A stretch of DNA of 64,000 bases from Paludibacteraceae bacterium (GTDB lineage: Bacteria; Bacteroidota; Bacteroidia; Bacteroidales; Paludibacteraceae): the NCBI GenBank assembly GCA_024399955.1, contig JAKSNH010000004.1, positions 109,716-173,715 of the forward strand. The letters are read 5' to 3'. Shown piece by piece: positions 25,865 through 36,050 of this stretch (position 1 is the first letter of the stretch; each line of letters opens with the position of its first letter). Both the position numbers and the translations under genes were made by a program. The notes under the pieces are model-generated. The model was not told where the DNA came from. It saw nothing but the letters and a program-made list of their open reading frames with translations, and did not search any database.

Positions 25865-27565
25865 ATGGCATACAAAAAAGGAGAAGAAAGACATCAAGTT
25901 ACATTGTTTCCAGCAGTAATAGATGAGTACGTAGAACAAGATAGTCCTGTTAGATTGTTTGACGCATTCGTTGATCATCTTAATCTTTGTGGGTTGGGAT
26001 TCCAACGTACAACAGCAGCCATAGAAGGTCGTCCGGGTTTTGATCCACGCGATATGATTAAGTTGTATATCTATGGGTACTTTTATCAGATTCGTTCGTC
26101 TCGTCGTTTGGCTCGTGAGTGCAAGTGCAATATTGAGGTTATGTGGTTATTAGGCAAACTAACACCAGACTTTCGCACAATTGCTGAGTTTAGGAAGAAC
26201 AATGCGGAACCGATTGTAAAAGTTTTTCGTGAGTTTAACCGCTTTTGCATCAATGCCAAGATTATCAGCCGTTCTTATATCTCTATAGATGGTAGTAAGT
26301 TTCAAGCCGTTAATAGTTTGGAGCGGAATTATAATCTAAAAAAAATAGATGCTCGTATACAGCAACTCAACGAGCAAATTCCTATTTACATAAAGGAACT
26401 TGACGAGAGTGATGACGATGAGTCTGGTGCAGCACAAAGGGCACATCTTCAAACCAAGATTAACAAGCGCACGCAAGAGAAATCAGATTTAGAGAATATG
26501 CGCAAGCAGATGTTGGAAGAAGGCAAACAACAGGTTTCTCTTACAGATAAAGATGCTAAATTGATGGGGACTCGCAAAGGCTTTGTGATGGCCTATAACA
26601 CGCAAACTGCTGTTGATGCCGAGAGCCATATGATTGTCGATTTTGACCACACAACAGATCCGGTAGATTTAGGGCATTTAACCTCTATAGCGAAGAAAGC
26701 TAAGGATATACTATCTAATGGAGAGGATGCCATCCTTTCTACAGTGAGCGATACGGGTTACGAAAGCCTAACAGATCAAGCGAATGCGCTAGCCAATGGT
26801 ATTATTCCAAATGTCATCCGTAGAAATCATGAGAATACGACAGAGGTCTCTTTTAACTATCACAAAGCAGACATAAATGATGCTACTCGAGCAAGCATCA
26901 ACCCTCAAGACTTACGCAAGTGCTTAGAAGCAGGTGTCATTCCTGATGCCTATAAGGAGATTCTTTCTGATGCGACTATTTCTAATGTATACACAGGAAA
27001 CCGCTGGCATGATGTATGCGATGAAGATGTAACCCATATGAGCGTTGAGCAGATGCAAGAAAAAGCCAAACAAGGATACTTTATCCGTAATGCGGAAGTC
27101 AATTGTGTTTATTGCCCCAGCGGATGCATTCTATATCCTATTGGGAATGGCAAGAATGGTCTTGTATCTTATCGAAACACCATGGCTTGCGCTCATTGTC
27201 CGATGAAGTGCAAAGATATTAAGAGTACACCACAGCCTCGCTTCCCAAAAGACCAATTGGTGCGTCCAGTAGACTCAAAACAGTTCCGAGATGGGCAAAA
27301 GCAACAATATATAGGAGAAAAAACCACTTCGCAAAGAATCACTTATCGTCTCCATTTGGATATTGAAAAAATGAAGAAACGTATGAGCATATCAGAGCAT
27401 CCATTTGGAACACTTAAACGTGCTCTTGGACAATATTACTTTTTATTGAAAGGATTAACTAAAACTACTACCGAAATGGCAATGTTTTGTCTTTCCTACA
27501 ACCTAAAGCGTGCCATTCAATTACGAGGCGTTAATGCTCTCATGGCGATGTTGGTAGTCGCATAA
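25865..27565 (+). CDS. IS1182 family transposase
   Basis: A 566-residue DDE transposase of the IS1182 group. The N-terminal DUF772-type domain (about 10-100) includes RPGFDPRDMIKLYIYGY and SSRRLARECKCNIEVMWLLG. The first catalytic Asp lies in SYISIDGSKF (about residue 141) and the second in STVSDTGYES (about 299). A cysteine cluster CVYCPSGC...CAHCPMKC (about 419-457) precedes the C-terminal segment MSISEHPFGTLKRALG, which carries the probable catalytic Glu. The frame is uninterrupted, so the element may be active. Confidence 0.95.
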   Translation: MAYKKGEERHQVTLFPAVIDEYVEQDSPVRLFDAFVDHLNLCGLGFQRTTAAIEGRPGFDPRDMIKLYIYGYFYQIRSSRRLARECKCNIEVMWLLGKLTPDFRTIAEFRKNNAEPIVKVFREFNRFCINAKIISRSYISIDGSKFQAVNSLERNYNLKKIDARIQQLNEQIPIYIKELDESDDDESGAAQRAHLQTKINKRTQEKSDLENMRKQMLEEGKQQVSLTDKDAKLMGTRKGFVMAYNTQTAVDAESHMIVDFDHTTDPVDLGHLTSIAKKAKDILSNGEDAILSTVSDTGYESLTDQANALANGIIPNVIRRNHENTTEVSFNYHKADINDATRASINPQDLRKCLEAGVIPDAYKEILSDATISNVYTGNRWHDVCDEDVTHMSVEQMQEKAKQGYFIRNAEVNCVYCPSGCILYPIGNGKNGLVSYRNTMACAHCPMKCKDIKSTPQPRFPKDQLVRPVDSKQFRDGQKQQYIGEKTTSQRITYRLHLDIEKMKKRMSISEHPFGTLKRALGQYYFLLKGLTKTTTEMAMFCLSYNLKRAIQLRGVNALMAMLVVA

Positions 27566-27877
27566 TACTCTTTTTACGCCTATTTTATGTCCATAAGTGC
27601 CCCATATGGGACGTTTTTATGCTATCAGTGCTGTTTTGGAATACAATATACCCAAAATTATGGTTTTGATGGTTTGAGTGCTTTATAATCTTACACATTT
27701 GAATATTTAGCTTAGTTTTTGGACAACCTCAAAAAGTGAACAACTCCAAAGTTTCCTATTATTAAGATTTTAGTCAATGTTATAGGTGATTTTGGGGATC
27801 GAGGGTTGGCAAAGGGTTAATCGACCGTTAGTAAACCCTTATTAGACACTTAAAAAGTTTACTATTGTTAAGATTTT

Positions 27878-27910
27878 GCGAGGCAGAAAACAGTTTGTTC
27901 TCTGCCTCGC
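27878..27910 (+). repeat. Terminator-type hairpin repeat, copy 2 (no T-run)
   Basis: Perfect 10-bp arms GCGAGGCAGA/TCTGCCTCGC, similar to 25319 and 63129 but followed by ATCC rather than T. The rest of 27744-28012 shows no gene. This copy probably lost terminator function or serves another role. Confidence 0.75.
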
Positions 27911-28012
27911 ATCCTCCGTGCACGTTCCGTGCATCGTATATGCAAACACCCTTCACCTCAAAATGTACGATTATTTACTCGTTCCTTTGTTTTTTGATGG
28001 AACTGGAGCCCG

Positions 28013-28172
28013 TTAGTACTACTTACGTACCCCTTACAAGGGGTAGTAAGTGTACGTACTAAGGGCATCAATCGCAGTTCCTCAAACTTTCTCCCATCGT
28101 CTTTATTGATTTGTGCGACCCCCTCAGCAGGGTCGCGCACGTACGCGTCTTCCCCTACTGTGGGGGAAGACG
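28013..28172. repeat. Cluster of three long palindromes
   Basis: Palindrome 1 (28013-28062) has nested arms TTAGTAC/GTACTAA and ACTTACGTACCCCTT/AAGGGGTAGTAAGT with a 2-base centre. Palindrome 2 (28113-28140) is GTGCGACCC/GGGTCGCGCAC. Palindrome 3 (28146-28172) is CGTCTTCCCC/GGGGGAAGACG. An outer GCACGT (28137-28142) and ACGTGC (28181-28186) also pair. Short frames that cross this block are not credible genes. The spacing suggests an extruded-DNA or RNA structure, or a remnant of a mobile element. Confidence 0.8.
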
Positions 28173-28334
28173 TACTGAAAACGTGCGCACGCGACTTGCG
28201 TAAGATTTTGCAAAAAGATGCTCTTTTGATGTTATGTTTACTCAAAAAGTTCGTAATCAAAATAGTAGAGAGGAAACTAAATAATAAATAAAAACGTCAA
28301 AAACACCAATTTCTATCCGAAGTTGCCATTTTTA

Positions 28335-28366
28335 TTTGCATATATGCAAAAAAAAGTGTATCTTTG
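28335..28366 (+). promoter_or_regulatory. Promoter with 16-bp palindrome, for the FecCD permease
   Basis: TTTG at 28335-28338 and TATCTTTG at 28359-28366 are 20 bases apart. The -33 element is part of the perfect palindrome TTTGCATATATGCAAA (28335-28350), which also occurs at 36886-36901. Confidence 0.8.
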
Positions 28367-28386
28367 CACACTAATTGGCGGTTGGA

Positions 28387-29391
28387 ATGATGAAAGGTAC
28401 GAAACATAGTACGTTAATATGGGTTGCGTTGGGCATTCTGCTGATAGGATTGGCTATTGTAGATGTATGCTGCGGGGCGGTGTGGATTAGTCCAAGAGAG
28501 ATAATGGCTTCTTGGAGTGCGATAAGCACCGAATCTGCCATCATTGATCGTATATTCTTCTATCTGCGTCTGCCTAAGATGTTGACTGCCATTTTGGCAG
28601 GAGTAGCACTGTCGGTAAGTGGTATGATGATGCAGACGCTGTTTCGAAACCCCTTAGCCGGACCGTATATATTAGGTGTGAGTTCAGGAGCATGTTTGGG
28701 CGTAGCGGTAGTGACTATGTTGCAGGTGGCAGGTGGCGGGTTACAGATAGCAAGTGGTAGTATAGCGGCCGCCGCTATAATAGGCAGTATAGCCGTGCTG
28801 ATGATGATGCTGCCGGTGGCGAGGAAAGTGAAGGATAACGTGAGTTTGCTGATTATAGGTATGATGTTCGGCGCCGTGGCAGGAGCATTAGTGAATGTGA
28901 TGCAGAACATCAGCAACCCCGACTCCCTGAAGGTCTTTATTACATGGACCTTAGGCAGTTTGAGTAACGTGGGGTGGGGCGAATTGGCAGTCATGTCTGC
29001 CATTATCATCATTGGCATGATAATTGTCATAACAATGATGAAGCCCTTGAACGGATTGCTGTTAGGCGAGACGTATGCGCAGGGATTAGGCATCAATGTT
29101 CAGCGGGTACGCACATGGATTGTGGTGGCTACCGGATTATTGGCCGGAGCAGTGACGGCGTTCTGCGGACCAATAGCCTTTGTGGGAGTGGCTGTGCCAC
29201 ATATAGCACGAGGACTGATGCGCACCAGTAATCATCGCATCATCATCCCGGCATCCGCATTGATAGGCGCCAACCTGCTGCTCGCATGCGATATAATATG
29301 TTCGCTCAGCACCTATCCGCTGCCTATCAGCACCATGTCCGCCCTGTTCGGAGCACCAATCATAATAGGAATAATAATAAAGAATAAATAA
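28387..29391 (+). CDS. FecCD/BtuC-family ABC transporter permease (orphan)
   Basis: A membrane-spanning subunit of an iron-siderophore/heme/cobalamin-type importer, 334 residues from the ATG at 28387 (28390 is also possible). The first codons of the longer frame lie at or before the transcription start. About nine to ten hydrophobic segments carry the family landmarks FLRLPKMLTAILAGVALSVS, NPLAGPYILGVSSGA and CGPIAFVGVAVPHIAR. No substrate-binding protein or ATPase gene is adjacent, so it must pair with subunits encoded elsewhere. Around residues 111-125 a LQVAGGGLQIASGS stretch is encoded by the CAGGTGGCAGGT repeat seen in other genes here. Confidence 0.9.
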   Translation: MMKGTKHSTLIWVALGILLIGLAIVDVCCGAVWISPREIMASWSAISTESAIIDRIFFYLRLPKMLTAILAGVALSVSGMMMQTLFRNPLAGPYILGVSSGACLGVAVVTMLQVAGGGLQIASGSIAAAAIIGSIAVLMMMLPVARKVKDNVSLLIIGMMFGAVAGALVNVMQNISNPDSLKVFITWTLGSLSNVGWGELAVMSAIIIIGMIIVITMMKPLNGLLLGETYAQGLGINVQRVRTWIVVATGLLAGAVTAFCGPIAFVGVAVPHIARGLMRTSNHRIIIPASALIGANLLLACDIICSLSTYPLPISTMSALFGAPIIIGIIIKNK

Positions 29392-29394
29392 TAA

Positions 29395-29430
29395 AGTCAA
29401 TATACAATATTCAATCTTCAATAGTCAATA
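29395..29430. repeat. CAATAT/CAATCTTCAAT word repeat
   Basis: An intergenic run of GTCAATATACAATATTCAAT and CTTCAATAGTCAAT words before secA. Related words lie at 39108-39140 and, within coding sequence, at 20402-20445 and 20862-20900. Confidence 0.75.
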
Positions 29431-29442
29431 CATTTACATAAT

Positions 29443-32400
29443 ATGAGTTTTATTAGTATCATTAGTTCGCTCTTTGGGAATAAGGCGCAGAGAGACATGA
29501 AGGAGATTCAGCCTTATGTGGAACAAATCAAGACTGCATACGAGCAGATTGATCAGTTAGATAACGACCAACTTCGTGCACGAAGTCAAGCATTGATGCA
29601 GCATATCCAAGACCGCGTCAAGGATAAGAAAGCACGCATCACTGAACTCAAAGCCGGCATAGAAGAACTGGAAATAGACCAGCGCGAGAAAGTGTATAAC
29701 GAGGTGGATAAGATTGAAAAAGATATCCAAGATACCTATAAACAAGTGCTGGACGAAATCCTGCCCGAAGTATATGCCATCGTTAAATCCACAGCCCGCC
29801 GCTTTGCTCAGAACGAGGACGTTATTGTGACGGCTAATCTAATGGACCGCGACCTGGCTGCTGACCAACGGTTTGACTTTGTGGATATAGACGGCGACAA
29901 GGCTATCTATCATAACCACTGGACCGCCGGAGGAAACGAAATAACATGGGACATGATCCACTATGACGTGCAGCTATTCGGCGGCGTTGTCCTGCATCAA
30001 GGTAAGATAGCCGAAATGGCGACCGGTGAAGGTAAGACATTGGTGGCTACACTGCCCGTCTTCCTCAATGCCATGACCCACGAAGGAGTGCATGTAGTGA
30101 CAGTGAATGACTACCTGGCTAAACGTGATAGCGAATGGAACGGACCGATTTATATGTTCCATGGACTAACGGTCGATTGCATCGATAAGCATAAACCCAA
30201 TTCGGATGAACGTCGTCAAGCATATAACTGCGATATCACCTTTGGTACGAACAATGAGTTCGGCTTTGACTACCTGCGCGATAACATGGCTACTTCCCCC
30301 ATGGACCTCGTGCAACGCGGACATAACTTCGCCATCGTGGATGAGGTGGATAGCGTGCTCATTGATGATGCCCGTACTCCGCTGATTATATCCGGACCTA
30401 TTCCAAAGGGTGAAGACCAGATGTTTGATGAATACAAACACCGCGTTGAACTGCTCGTTCGTACCCAACAAGCACTCACCACTAAGTACCTGACCGAAGC
30501 CAAGGCTAAGATGGGTAGCGATGATGCAAAAGTGCGCGAAGAAGGTGAATTGGCCCTGTTCCGCAGCTTCAAAGGTATGCCTAAGAACAAAGCCCTGATT
30601 AAGTTCCTGTCCGAACAGGGTGTGAAAGTTCGTATGCAGAAGACCGAAGAGTTCTACATGCAGGAGAACGAAAAGAACATGCATATCGCTACCGATGAGT
30701 TGTACTTCGTGATCGACGAAAAGAATAAGTCCATCGAACTGACCGATAAAGGTATCGACACCCTAACCGGTAATACGGATGACCCGAATTTCTTCGTGCT
30801 GCCGGACGTAGGTAGCGAGATAGCCGAGTTGGAGAAGGAAAACCTGTCCGCCGAAGAAAAACAGGCTAAGAAAGACGAGATATACAATAACTACGCCATC
30901 AAGTCCGAACGCGTACATACGGTTCATCAACTGCTGAAAGCCTACACCCTCTTTGAGAAAGATGTGGACTACATCATCGATAACAACGAGGTCAAGATAG
31001 TGGATGAACAGACAGGCCGTATCATGGAAGGGCGCCGCTGGAGTGACGGTCTGCACCAAGCCGTGGAAGCCAAGGAGAACGTCAAAGTAGAAGGAGCAAC
31101 ACAGACCTTTGCTACCATCACATTGCAGAACTACTTCCGTATGTATAAGAAACTATCCGGTATGACCGGTACGGCTGAAACAGAGGCCGGGGAGTTCTGG
31201 AATATATACAAGTTGGACGTAGTGGTTATCCCTACCAACCGTCCCATCGCCCGTAATGATATGAATGACCGTATTTATCGCACTAAACGCGAGAAGTACA
31301 ATGCCGTGATTGACGAGATCCAACGCTTGGTAGATGCCGGTCGTCCGGTCTTAGTAGGTACGACGAGTGTCGAGATATCGGAGTTACTGAGTAAGATGCT
31401 GAACCTGCGTCACATCAAGCATAACGTGCTGAATGCTAAACTGCACCAGCAGGAAGCCTTGGTAGTAGCAGAGGCCGGACAAAAAGGTCAAGTCACTATT
31501 GCCACCAACATGGCTGGTCGTGGTACCGATATTAAACTTAGTGACGAAGTCAAATCAGCCGGCGGCTTGGCCATCATTGGTACAGAGCGTCACGAGAGTC
31601 GCCGTGTAGATAGACAGTTAAGAGGTCGTTCCGGTCGTCAAGGTGACCCGGGTTCGTCCGTCTTCTTCATCTCTCTCGAAGATGACCTGATGCGTATGTT
31701 CGGTAGCGAACGTATAGCCGCCGTCATGGATCGTATGGGATGGGAAGAAGGTGAGGCCATCGAGCATAACATGATCTCCAATAACGTGGAGAAAGCCCAA
31801 AAGAAAGTGGAGGAGAATAACTTCGGTATTCGTAAACGCTTGATCGAGTATGACGATGTAATGAACCAACAGCGTAACGTCATCTATGCCAAACGTCACC
31901 ACGCCCTGATGGGTGAGCGTATCGGTGTGGATATAACCAACATGATCTACGATGCCGCCGAGAGTATATTGCTGGATGCCCGCGATATGTTGGATTACGA
32001 GAGTTTGCAGTTCAACGTGATGCAGACCTTCGCCATGGAAGTGCCCTTTGACGAGGATACCTTCCGCGGAGCGAAAGCGGACCGATTGGTGGAAGAGTTG
32101 GCTGTGGTTGCTATCGAAACCTTCAAACGCCGCATGGATAAACTCATGCAAGTGGCTAACCCCGTTATCCAAAAAGTATATGCGGACAAGGGTAGCATGT
32201 ATGAGAATATCCTCATTCCAATCACCGATGGTAAACGTGTGTATAACATCGCCGTTAACCTCAAACGCGCTGCCGAAACAGATAGTAAGGAAGTGGTGAA
32301 AGAGTTTGAGAAACGTATGGTGCTGTATGTTATTGATGACGAATGGAAGGAGCATTTGCGTCAGTTAGATGACCTCAAACAGAGCGTACAGAACGCATCG

Positions 32401-32763
32401 TACGAGCAGAAAGACCCGTTGCTGATTTATAAACTGGAGTCGTTCAATATCTTCCGTCAGATGTTAGATAACTTCAACCGCCGTGCTATCGCTATTCTGC
32501 TGCGTGGTCAGATTCATCAGCAGCAACCCGATTCCGTTCAACGTGCTCAGGCACAACAACGTATGGACCTCAGTAAGTACCGCACCCAGAAAGACGCAGT
32601 AGAACGTGCTGCACAAGCCAGCGGTCAAGCTTCGGCAGCAGGCAGAGACACCCGCGAACAACAACGTCCTATGCCGATTATAGCCGACAAGAAACCGCGT
32701 CCCAATGACCCATGTCCCTGCGGAAGCGGTAAGAAATATAAACAATGCCATGGAGCAGTCTAA
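29443..32763 (+). CDS. secA: Preprotein translocase ATPase SecA
   Basis: The ATPase motor that drives secreted proteins through SecYEG. Walker A is ATGEGKT at about residue 194-200 and the DEAD-like Walker B is [20 protein letters not shown] near 299. The helicase II motifs include [18 protein letters not shown] sequence ([16 protein letters not shown]) and [13 protein letters not shown]. The C-terminal zinc motif is [13 protein letters not shown] at about 1091. At 1106 residues it has the large inserts of Bacteroidota SecA. Its last codons overlap the fmt start by 14 bases. Confidence 0.98.
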   Translation: MSFISIISSLFGNKAQRDMKEIQPYVEQIKTAYEQIDQLDNDQLRARSQALMQHIQDRVKDKKARITELKAGIEELEIDQREKVYNEVDKIEKDIQDTYKQVLDEILPEVYAIVKSTARRFAQNEDVIVTANLMDRDLAADQRFDFVDIDGDKAIYHNHWTAGGNEITWDMIHYDVQLFGGVVLHQGKIAEMATGEGKTLVATLPVFLNAMTHEGVHVVTVNDYLAKRDSEWNGPIYMFHGLTVDCIDKHKPNSDERRQAYNCDITFGTNNEFGFDYLRDNMATSPMDLVQRGHNFAIVDEVDSVLIDDARTPLIISGPIPKGEDQMFDEYKHRVELLVRTQQALTTKYLTEAKAKMGSDDAKVREEGELALFRSFKGMPKNKALIKFLSEQGVKVRMQKTEEFYMQENEKNMHIATDELYFVIDEKNKSIELTDKGIDTLTGNTDDPNFFVLPDVGSEIAELEKENLSAEEKQAKKDEIYNNYAIKSERVHTVHQLLKAYTLFEKDVDYIIDNNEVKIVDEQTGRIMEGRRWSDGLHQAVEAKENVKVEGATQTFATITLQNYFRMYKKLSGMTGTAETEAGEFWNIYKLDVVVIPTNRPIARNDMNDRIYRTKREKYNAVIDEIQRLVDAGRPVLVGTTSVEISELLSKMLNLRHIKHNVLNAKLHQQEALVVAEAGQKGQVTIATNMAGRGTDIKLSDEVKSAGGLAIIGTERHESRRVDRQLRGRSGRQGDPGSSVFFISLEDDLMRMFGSERIAAVMDRMGWEEGEAIEHNMISNNVEKAQKKVEENNFGIRKRLIEYDDVMNQQRNVIYAKRHHALMGERIGVDITNMIYDAAESILLDARDMLDYESLQFNVMQTFAMEVPFDEDTFRGAKADRLVEELAVVAIETFKRRMDKLMQVANPVIQKVYADKGSMYENILIPITDGKRVYNIAVNLKRAAETDSKEVVKEFEKRMVLYVIDDEWKEHLRQLDDLKQSVQNASYEQKDPLLIYKLESFNIFRQMLDNFNRRAIAILLRGQIHQQQPDSVQRAQAQQRMDLSKYRTQKDAVERAAQASGQASAAGRDTREQQRPMPIIADKKPRPNDPCPCGSGKKYKQCHGAV

Positions 32764-33652
32764 TCGTATCATATACTTAGGGACACCGGAGTTCGCGGTG
32801 GCCGGACTGAAGGCTTTAGTGGAAGGAGGCTACAACGTAGTGGCTGTTGTGACTATGCCGGATAAGCCTGCCGGACGCGGTCACCAGATGCAATGCTCGC
32901 CGGTTAAACAGTATGCCTTATCGGTAGGGCTGCCGGTGCTACAACCTGAGAAACTCAAGGACGAAGCCTTTATTGCTGAACTGCGTTCGTACCAGGCTGA
33001 CCTGCAAGTGGTAACAGCCTTCCGTATGTTGCCTGAAGTGGTGTGGGCCATGCCGCGGTTAGGTACGTTCAACGTACATGCTGCCTTGCTGCCACAATAC
33101 CGCGGTGCTGCACCTATCAACTGGGCGGTGATGAACGGAGATAAACAGACCGGACTAACCACTTTCATGCTTAAGCAGGAGATAGATACCGGTAATATGA
33201 TTATGCAATCTACAACCCCTATCGATGATAACGAAGATGTGGGGGCGGTGCATGACCGATTGATGGAGATGAGTGTGGATATAACGCTTAAGACGGTGGA
33301 TTTGATCTTCGACTGCGACCGCAAAGGTATAGCCCTGCCGGTTACTCCGCAGCCCGAACTGCCTAACTTACGTTCCGCACCAAAAATCTTCAAGGAGGAC
33401 TGCCAAATCGACTTTACACGCACTGCCATTGAGATAAAAAACTTTGTTCGTGGACTCAGTCCTTATCCTACGGCATGGTGCAACATCGATATACACGGTC
33501 AGCATTTTGATAACGTTAAGGTCTATAAGGTCGAACCCGGCGATGGACCGATTGCAGTGGATTGTAAGGACGGCAAAGTCAGTATAGTCGAACTGCAATT
33601 ACCCGGCAAAAAACGCATGGATGCCAAAGCATTGCTCAATGGATTGCATTAA
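32750..33652 (+). CDS. fmt: Methionyl-tRNA formyltransferase
   Basis: Formylates the initiator Met-tRNA. The frame opens at 32705 inside secA, but the ATG at 32750 gives the proper N-terminus, [17 protein letters not shown], and 300 residues. The formyl-transferase signature is in [21 protein letters not shown] at about 105-125, and the DTGNMI loop is present. The C-terminal OB-like domain begins near 205 and ends slightly early compared with the usual 310-315 residues (ending ALLNGLH). It overlaps the HD-hydrolase start. Confidence 0.95.
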   Translation: MEQSNRIIYLGTPEFAVAGLKALVEGGYNVVAVVTMPDKPAGRGHQMQCSPVKQYALSVGLPVLQPEKLKDEAFIAELRSYQADLQVVTAFRMLPEVVWAMPRLGTFNVHAALLPQYRGAAPINWAVMNGDKQTGLTTFMLKQEIDTGNMIMQSTTPIDDNEDVGAVHDRLMEMSVDITLKTVDLIFDCDRKGIALPVTPQPELPNLRSAPKIFKEDCQIDFTRTAIEIKNFVRGLSPYPTAWCNIDIHGQHFDNVKVYKVEPGDGPIAVDCKDGKVSIVELQLPGKKRMDAKALLNGLH

Positions 33653-34184
33653 ACTCATAGATAAATACTACGCAGATTATCCTGAATTAAGGCAAATACT
33701 GCTGACCCATTCCACTCAGGTGCGTGACCGCGCACTGGAGTTGGCGCAGCGACTGATTGAGAAAGGTATAGACGTGGATAAGGACTTTGTGGCCGAAGCA
33801 GCTATGCTGCATGATATAGGTATCATCTTTTGTTCTGCTCCTAAGATATTCTGCAACGGTCCGCATAAGTACATTGAGCATGGTTACTTAGGTGCCGAAC
33901 TGCTGAGGAAGGAAGGTCTGCCACGTCATGCAAGAGTAGCAGAAAGGCATACCGGCAGCGGTATCACCATGGAACAAGTCTTCCGTGAGGACCTGCCTAT
34001 TCCTGCAGCGGATTACTGTCCCGAAACAATCGAAGAGAAAATAGTCTGCTATGCCGATAAGTTCTTCAGCAAGAGCCATCTAAACGAAGAAGTCTCTCCA
34101 ACCAAAGTGAGAGAGACTATCTGGCGATACGGGCATGACGCCATTTTGCGTTGGAACGCTATGGAAGAACTCTTTAAGCCTTAA
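33639..34184 (+). CDS. HD-domain (HDIG-type) phosphohydrolase
   Basis: 181 residues from the ATG at 33639 ([19 protein letters not shown]); an ATG six codons earlier is also possible. The metal-binding HD domain is seen as LLTHSTQVRDRALELA, then EAAMLHDIGI, HGYLGAELL and AERHTGSGI. The YCPETIEEKIVCYADKFFSK segment follows as in YqeK/HDIG-type nucleotide hydrolases. The substrate is unknown. It overlaps the end of fmt and converges with lgt, whose stop lies within its last 11 bases. Confidence 0.88.
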   Translation: MDCIKLIDKYYADYPELRQILLTHSTQVRDRALELAQRLIEKGIDVDKDFVAEAAMLHDIGIIFCSAPKIFCNGPHKYIEHGYLGAELLRKEGLPRHARVAERHTGSGITMEQVFREDLPIPAADYCPETIEEKIVCYADKFFSKSHLNEEVSPTKVRETIWRYGHDAILRWNAMEELFKP

Positions 34185-35055
34185 CTTCAGGCAAGAGTGG
34201 ACGACGGAACGAACGCACCACTAAGTATATTCCCCAAAGGATAAAGGGTAGGCTAAGCCACTGACCCATGTTAAGCAAGAGACCGGATTCAAAGGCCTCT
34301 TGATTGTTTTTGATGAACTCCAATCCAAAGCGAGAGGCGAAGACGATAATCAGGAATGTGCCTAATAATAGTCCTTCCCGACGATAGGCTTTGCCGCGCC
34401 AATACATCACCCATGTGACTACAAAAGCGACGAGACAGTACATCATTTCGTAAATCTGAGTAGGGTGGCAAGGTTCGGTTTGACCGTCTCTAACAAAGAC
34501 AAACCCCCATGGCAAGGAGGTGGGTCCACCATAAATCTCTGAGTTCATCAGATTACCCAAACGAATAAGTAACCCTGTGATACAGGCACCAACCACCAAT
34601 CGGTCCAGCACCCATATAAGGGAGGTGTGGAAACGTTTATCCTTGCTGAAATGTTTGCGATGGATGCCCCATGCAGCAATGATGAGACCTAATGCTCCGC
34701 CATGACTGGCTAAGCCGCCTTCCCAAATCTTAAGCATCTCTAAAGGATGCTCCAAGTAGGGGTTGCGGTACTGAATGGTCCATGCAAAAATCTGGATGGG
34801 ATCGTTGGTTAAATGCCATTCGTAGAAGAGGCAGTGACCTAATCGTGCACCTAATATCGAACCTAAGGTCATCCATACAAATAGTTTTTCCACCCATTCC
34901 TTGGGACAGTTCTCATGCGCGTACATCTTCTGCTCAATCAGGTAGCAGAAGTAAATACCCAATGCCCATAATAAACCATACCAGCGTATCCCGCCGTTCA
35001 GTCCCCAATACACTAAAATCGGGTCCACATCCCATATTATACTACTTATTATCAT
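34174..35055 (-). CDS. lgt: Prolipoprotein diacylglyceryl transferase
   Basis: Transfers diacylglycerol from phosphatidylglycerol to the lipobox cysteine of prelipoproteins. The ATG at 35055 (MIISSIIWDVDPILV) is preferred to the longer frame because it matches the family N-terminus. The 293 residues contain seven hydrophobic segments, GARLGHCLFYEW, the essential-His region SHGGALGL and the signature IRLGNLMNSEIYG. It lies 35 bases downstream of nadK on the same strand, so the two are probably co-transcribed. Confidence 0.94.
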   Translation of the reverse strand: MIISSIIWDVDPILVYWGLNGGIRWYGLLWALGIYFCYLIEQKMYAHENCPKEWVEKLFVWMTLGSILGARLGHCLFYEWHLTNDPIQIFAWTIQYRNPYLEHPLEMLKIWEGGLASHGGALGLIIAAWGIHRKHFSKDKRFHTSLIWVLDRLVVGACITGLLIRLGNLMNSEIYGGPTSLPWGFVFVRDGQTEPCHPTQIYEMMYCLVAFVVTWVMYWRGKAYRREGLLLGTFLIIVFASRFGLEFIKNNQEAFESGLLLNMGQWLSLPFILWGIYLVVRSFRRPLLPEVKA

Positions 35056-35090
35056 TATCTTTGTTTGTGTTATTTGGAGTGCTCTAAGCA

Positions 35091-35954
35091 CTAGTTCCCC
35101 CATAATAGTTTATCTTTCAGGGACTTGATGAAACTATGGTCTCCTATCTGCACCAACTTAATGGTAAGAGGTGATTTTTCGATATGCAGGGTGGTGGTGT
35201 CCGACATGATTTGACTGCGTCCATCAATGGATACCATGTAACTGCCGGTACGACTCTTGATACTTAAATCCACCTTCCAATCGTCCGGAATAACTAATGG
35301 TCGCACCGTGAGGCTATGGCTGGCGATAGGAGTCATGATGATGCCGCGAGCTTGTGGCACCATAATCGGTCCGCCTACACTCATGTTATAGGCCGTTGAA
35401 CCGGTAGGCGTCGCTAACATCAGGCCGTCGGCTTGATAGCGCGTAAGATCCAGTCCGTTCACTTTGGCCGAAATAGTGATAGCACTGCTCAGCCCGTATT
35501 TCATCACAGCAATCTCGTTCAACGCTTCGGTACTGGCCAGATGGCCTTCTTCCGAACAACTGATATGCAACAAAGCACGACGCTCAATCGTATATCGGCC
35601 TTCTAATAACTGCTCCAAGATGCAATCTACGTTCTTGGTCTCTACTTCTGCCAAAAATCCTAAGTGCCCAAAGTTAACACCTAAGATAGGGATATTAGTA
35701 TGCACCAACTTAGAGGCAGTAGTCAGGAACGTACCGTCACCACCAATCGACAAAGCAAAGTCAACCGGATAACTATCTACTGGGCACTGTGCCATCTCGC
35801 TGTCAAAAGAGGCATAGTCACGAAAATTGAGCTCCTGACGCAACTCCTGGGAAAGCAACACTTCTACCTCGCGTTCCGCCAGATAATCCAATAAATGCTG
35901 AATCTCCTCACGTATCTGAGGTTTCTGCGAATTACCAAATAAAGCGACTTTCAT
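35091..35954 (-). CDS. nadK: NAD kinase
   Basis: Phosphorylates NAD to NADP. It is 287 residues from the ATG at 35954 (MKVALFGNSQKP); the longer open frame adds 17 codons of the AATTAACCAATTAAC repeat. Landmarks are the GGDGTFL motif at about residue 72-78, NFGHLGFLAEV, the NE motif in ALNEIAV, and TPTGSTAYNMSVGGPIM in the NAD-binding domain. The promoter at 36003-36034 drives this nadK-lgt pair. Confidence 0.95.
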   Translation of the reverse strand: MKVALFGNSQKPQIREEIQHLLDYLAEREVEVLLSQELRQELNFRDYASFDSEMAQCPVDSYPVDFALSIGGDGTFLTTASKLVHTNIPILGVNFGHLGFLAEVETKNVDCILEQLLEGRYTIERRALLHISCSEEGHLASTEALNEIAVMKYGLSSAITISAKVNGLDLTRYQADGLMLATPTGSTAYNMSVGGPIMVPQARGIIMTPIASHSLTVRPLVIPDDWKVDLSIKSRTGSYMVSIDGRSQIMSDTTTLHIEKSPLTIKLVQIGDHSFIKSLKDKLLWGN

Positions 35955-36002
35955 TGTTGTAATTGTTAATTGGTTAATTAGCAAACCGACTAATTCACGC
36001 TG

Positions 36003-36034
36003 CAAAGGTACACAATTTTTTTTGAATGTGCAAA
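36003..36034 (-). promoter_or_regulatory. Promoter for nadK-lgt
   Basis: On the minus strand TTTG (plus 36031-36034) and TACCTTTG (plus 36003-36010) are separated by 20 bases. Confidence 0.8.
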
Positions 36035-36050
36035 TAAAAATGGCAACTTT

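Larger units (their letters stand above)
25679..27730 (+). mobile_element. IS1182-family insertion sequence, apparently intact
   Basis: 2,052 bp bounded by terminal inverted repeats GAGGTTGTCCAAAAACTA (25679-25696 and the complement at 27713-27730). It carries one full-length transposase. AAAAA flanks both ends (25674-25678 and 27731-27735), consistent with a 5-bp target duplication. The outer flanks TTGTTCAC (25666-25673) and GTGAACAA (27736-27743) are exact reverse complements, so the target was the loop of a hairpin. Confidence 0.92.

Noticed and set aside
27865..28291. Short frames on both strands across the palindrome cluster
   Set aside because: They are composed of the palindromic arms and have no ribosome sites or recognisable sequence.
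31618..32355. 245-codon minus-strand frame
   Set aside because: It is a shadow of secA, which is conserved over this stretch.
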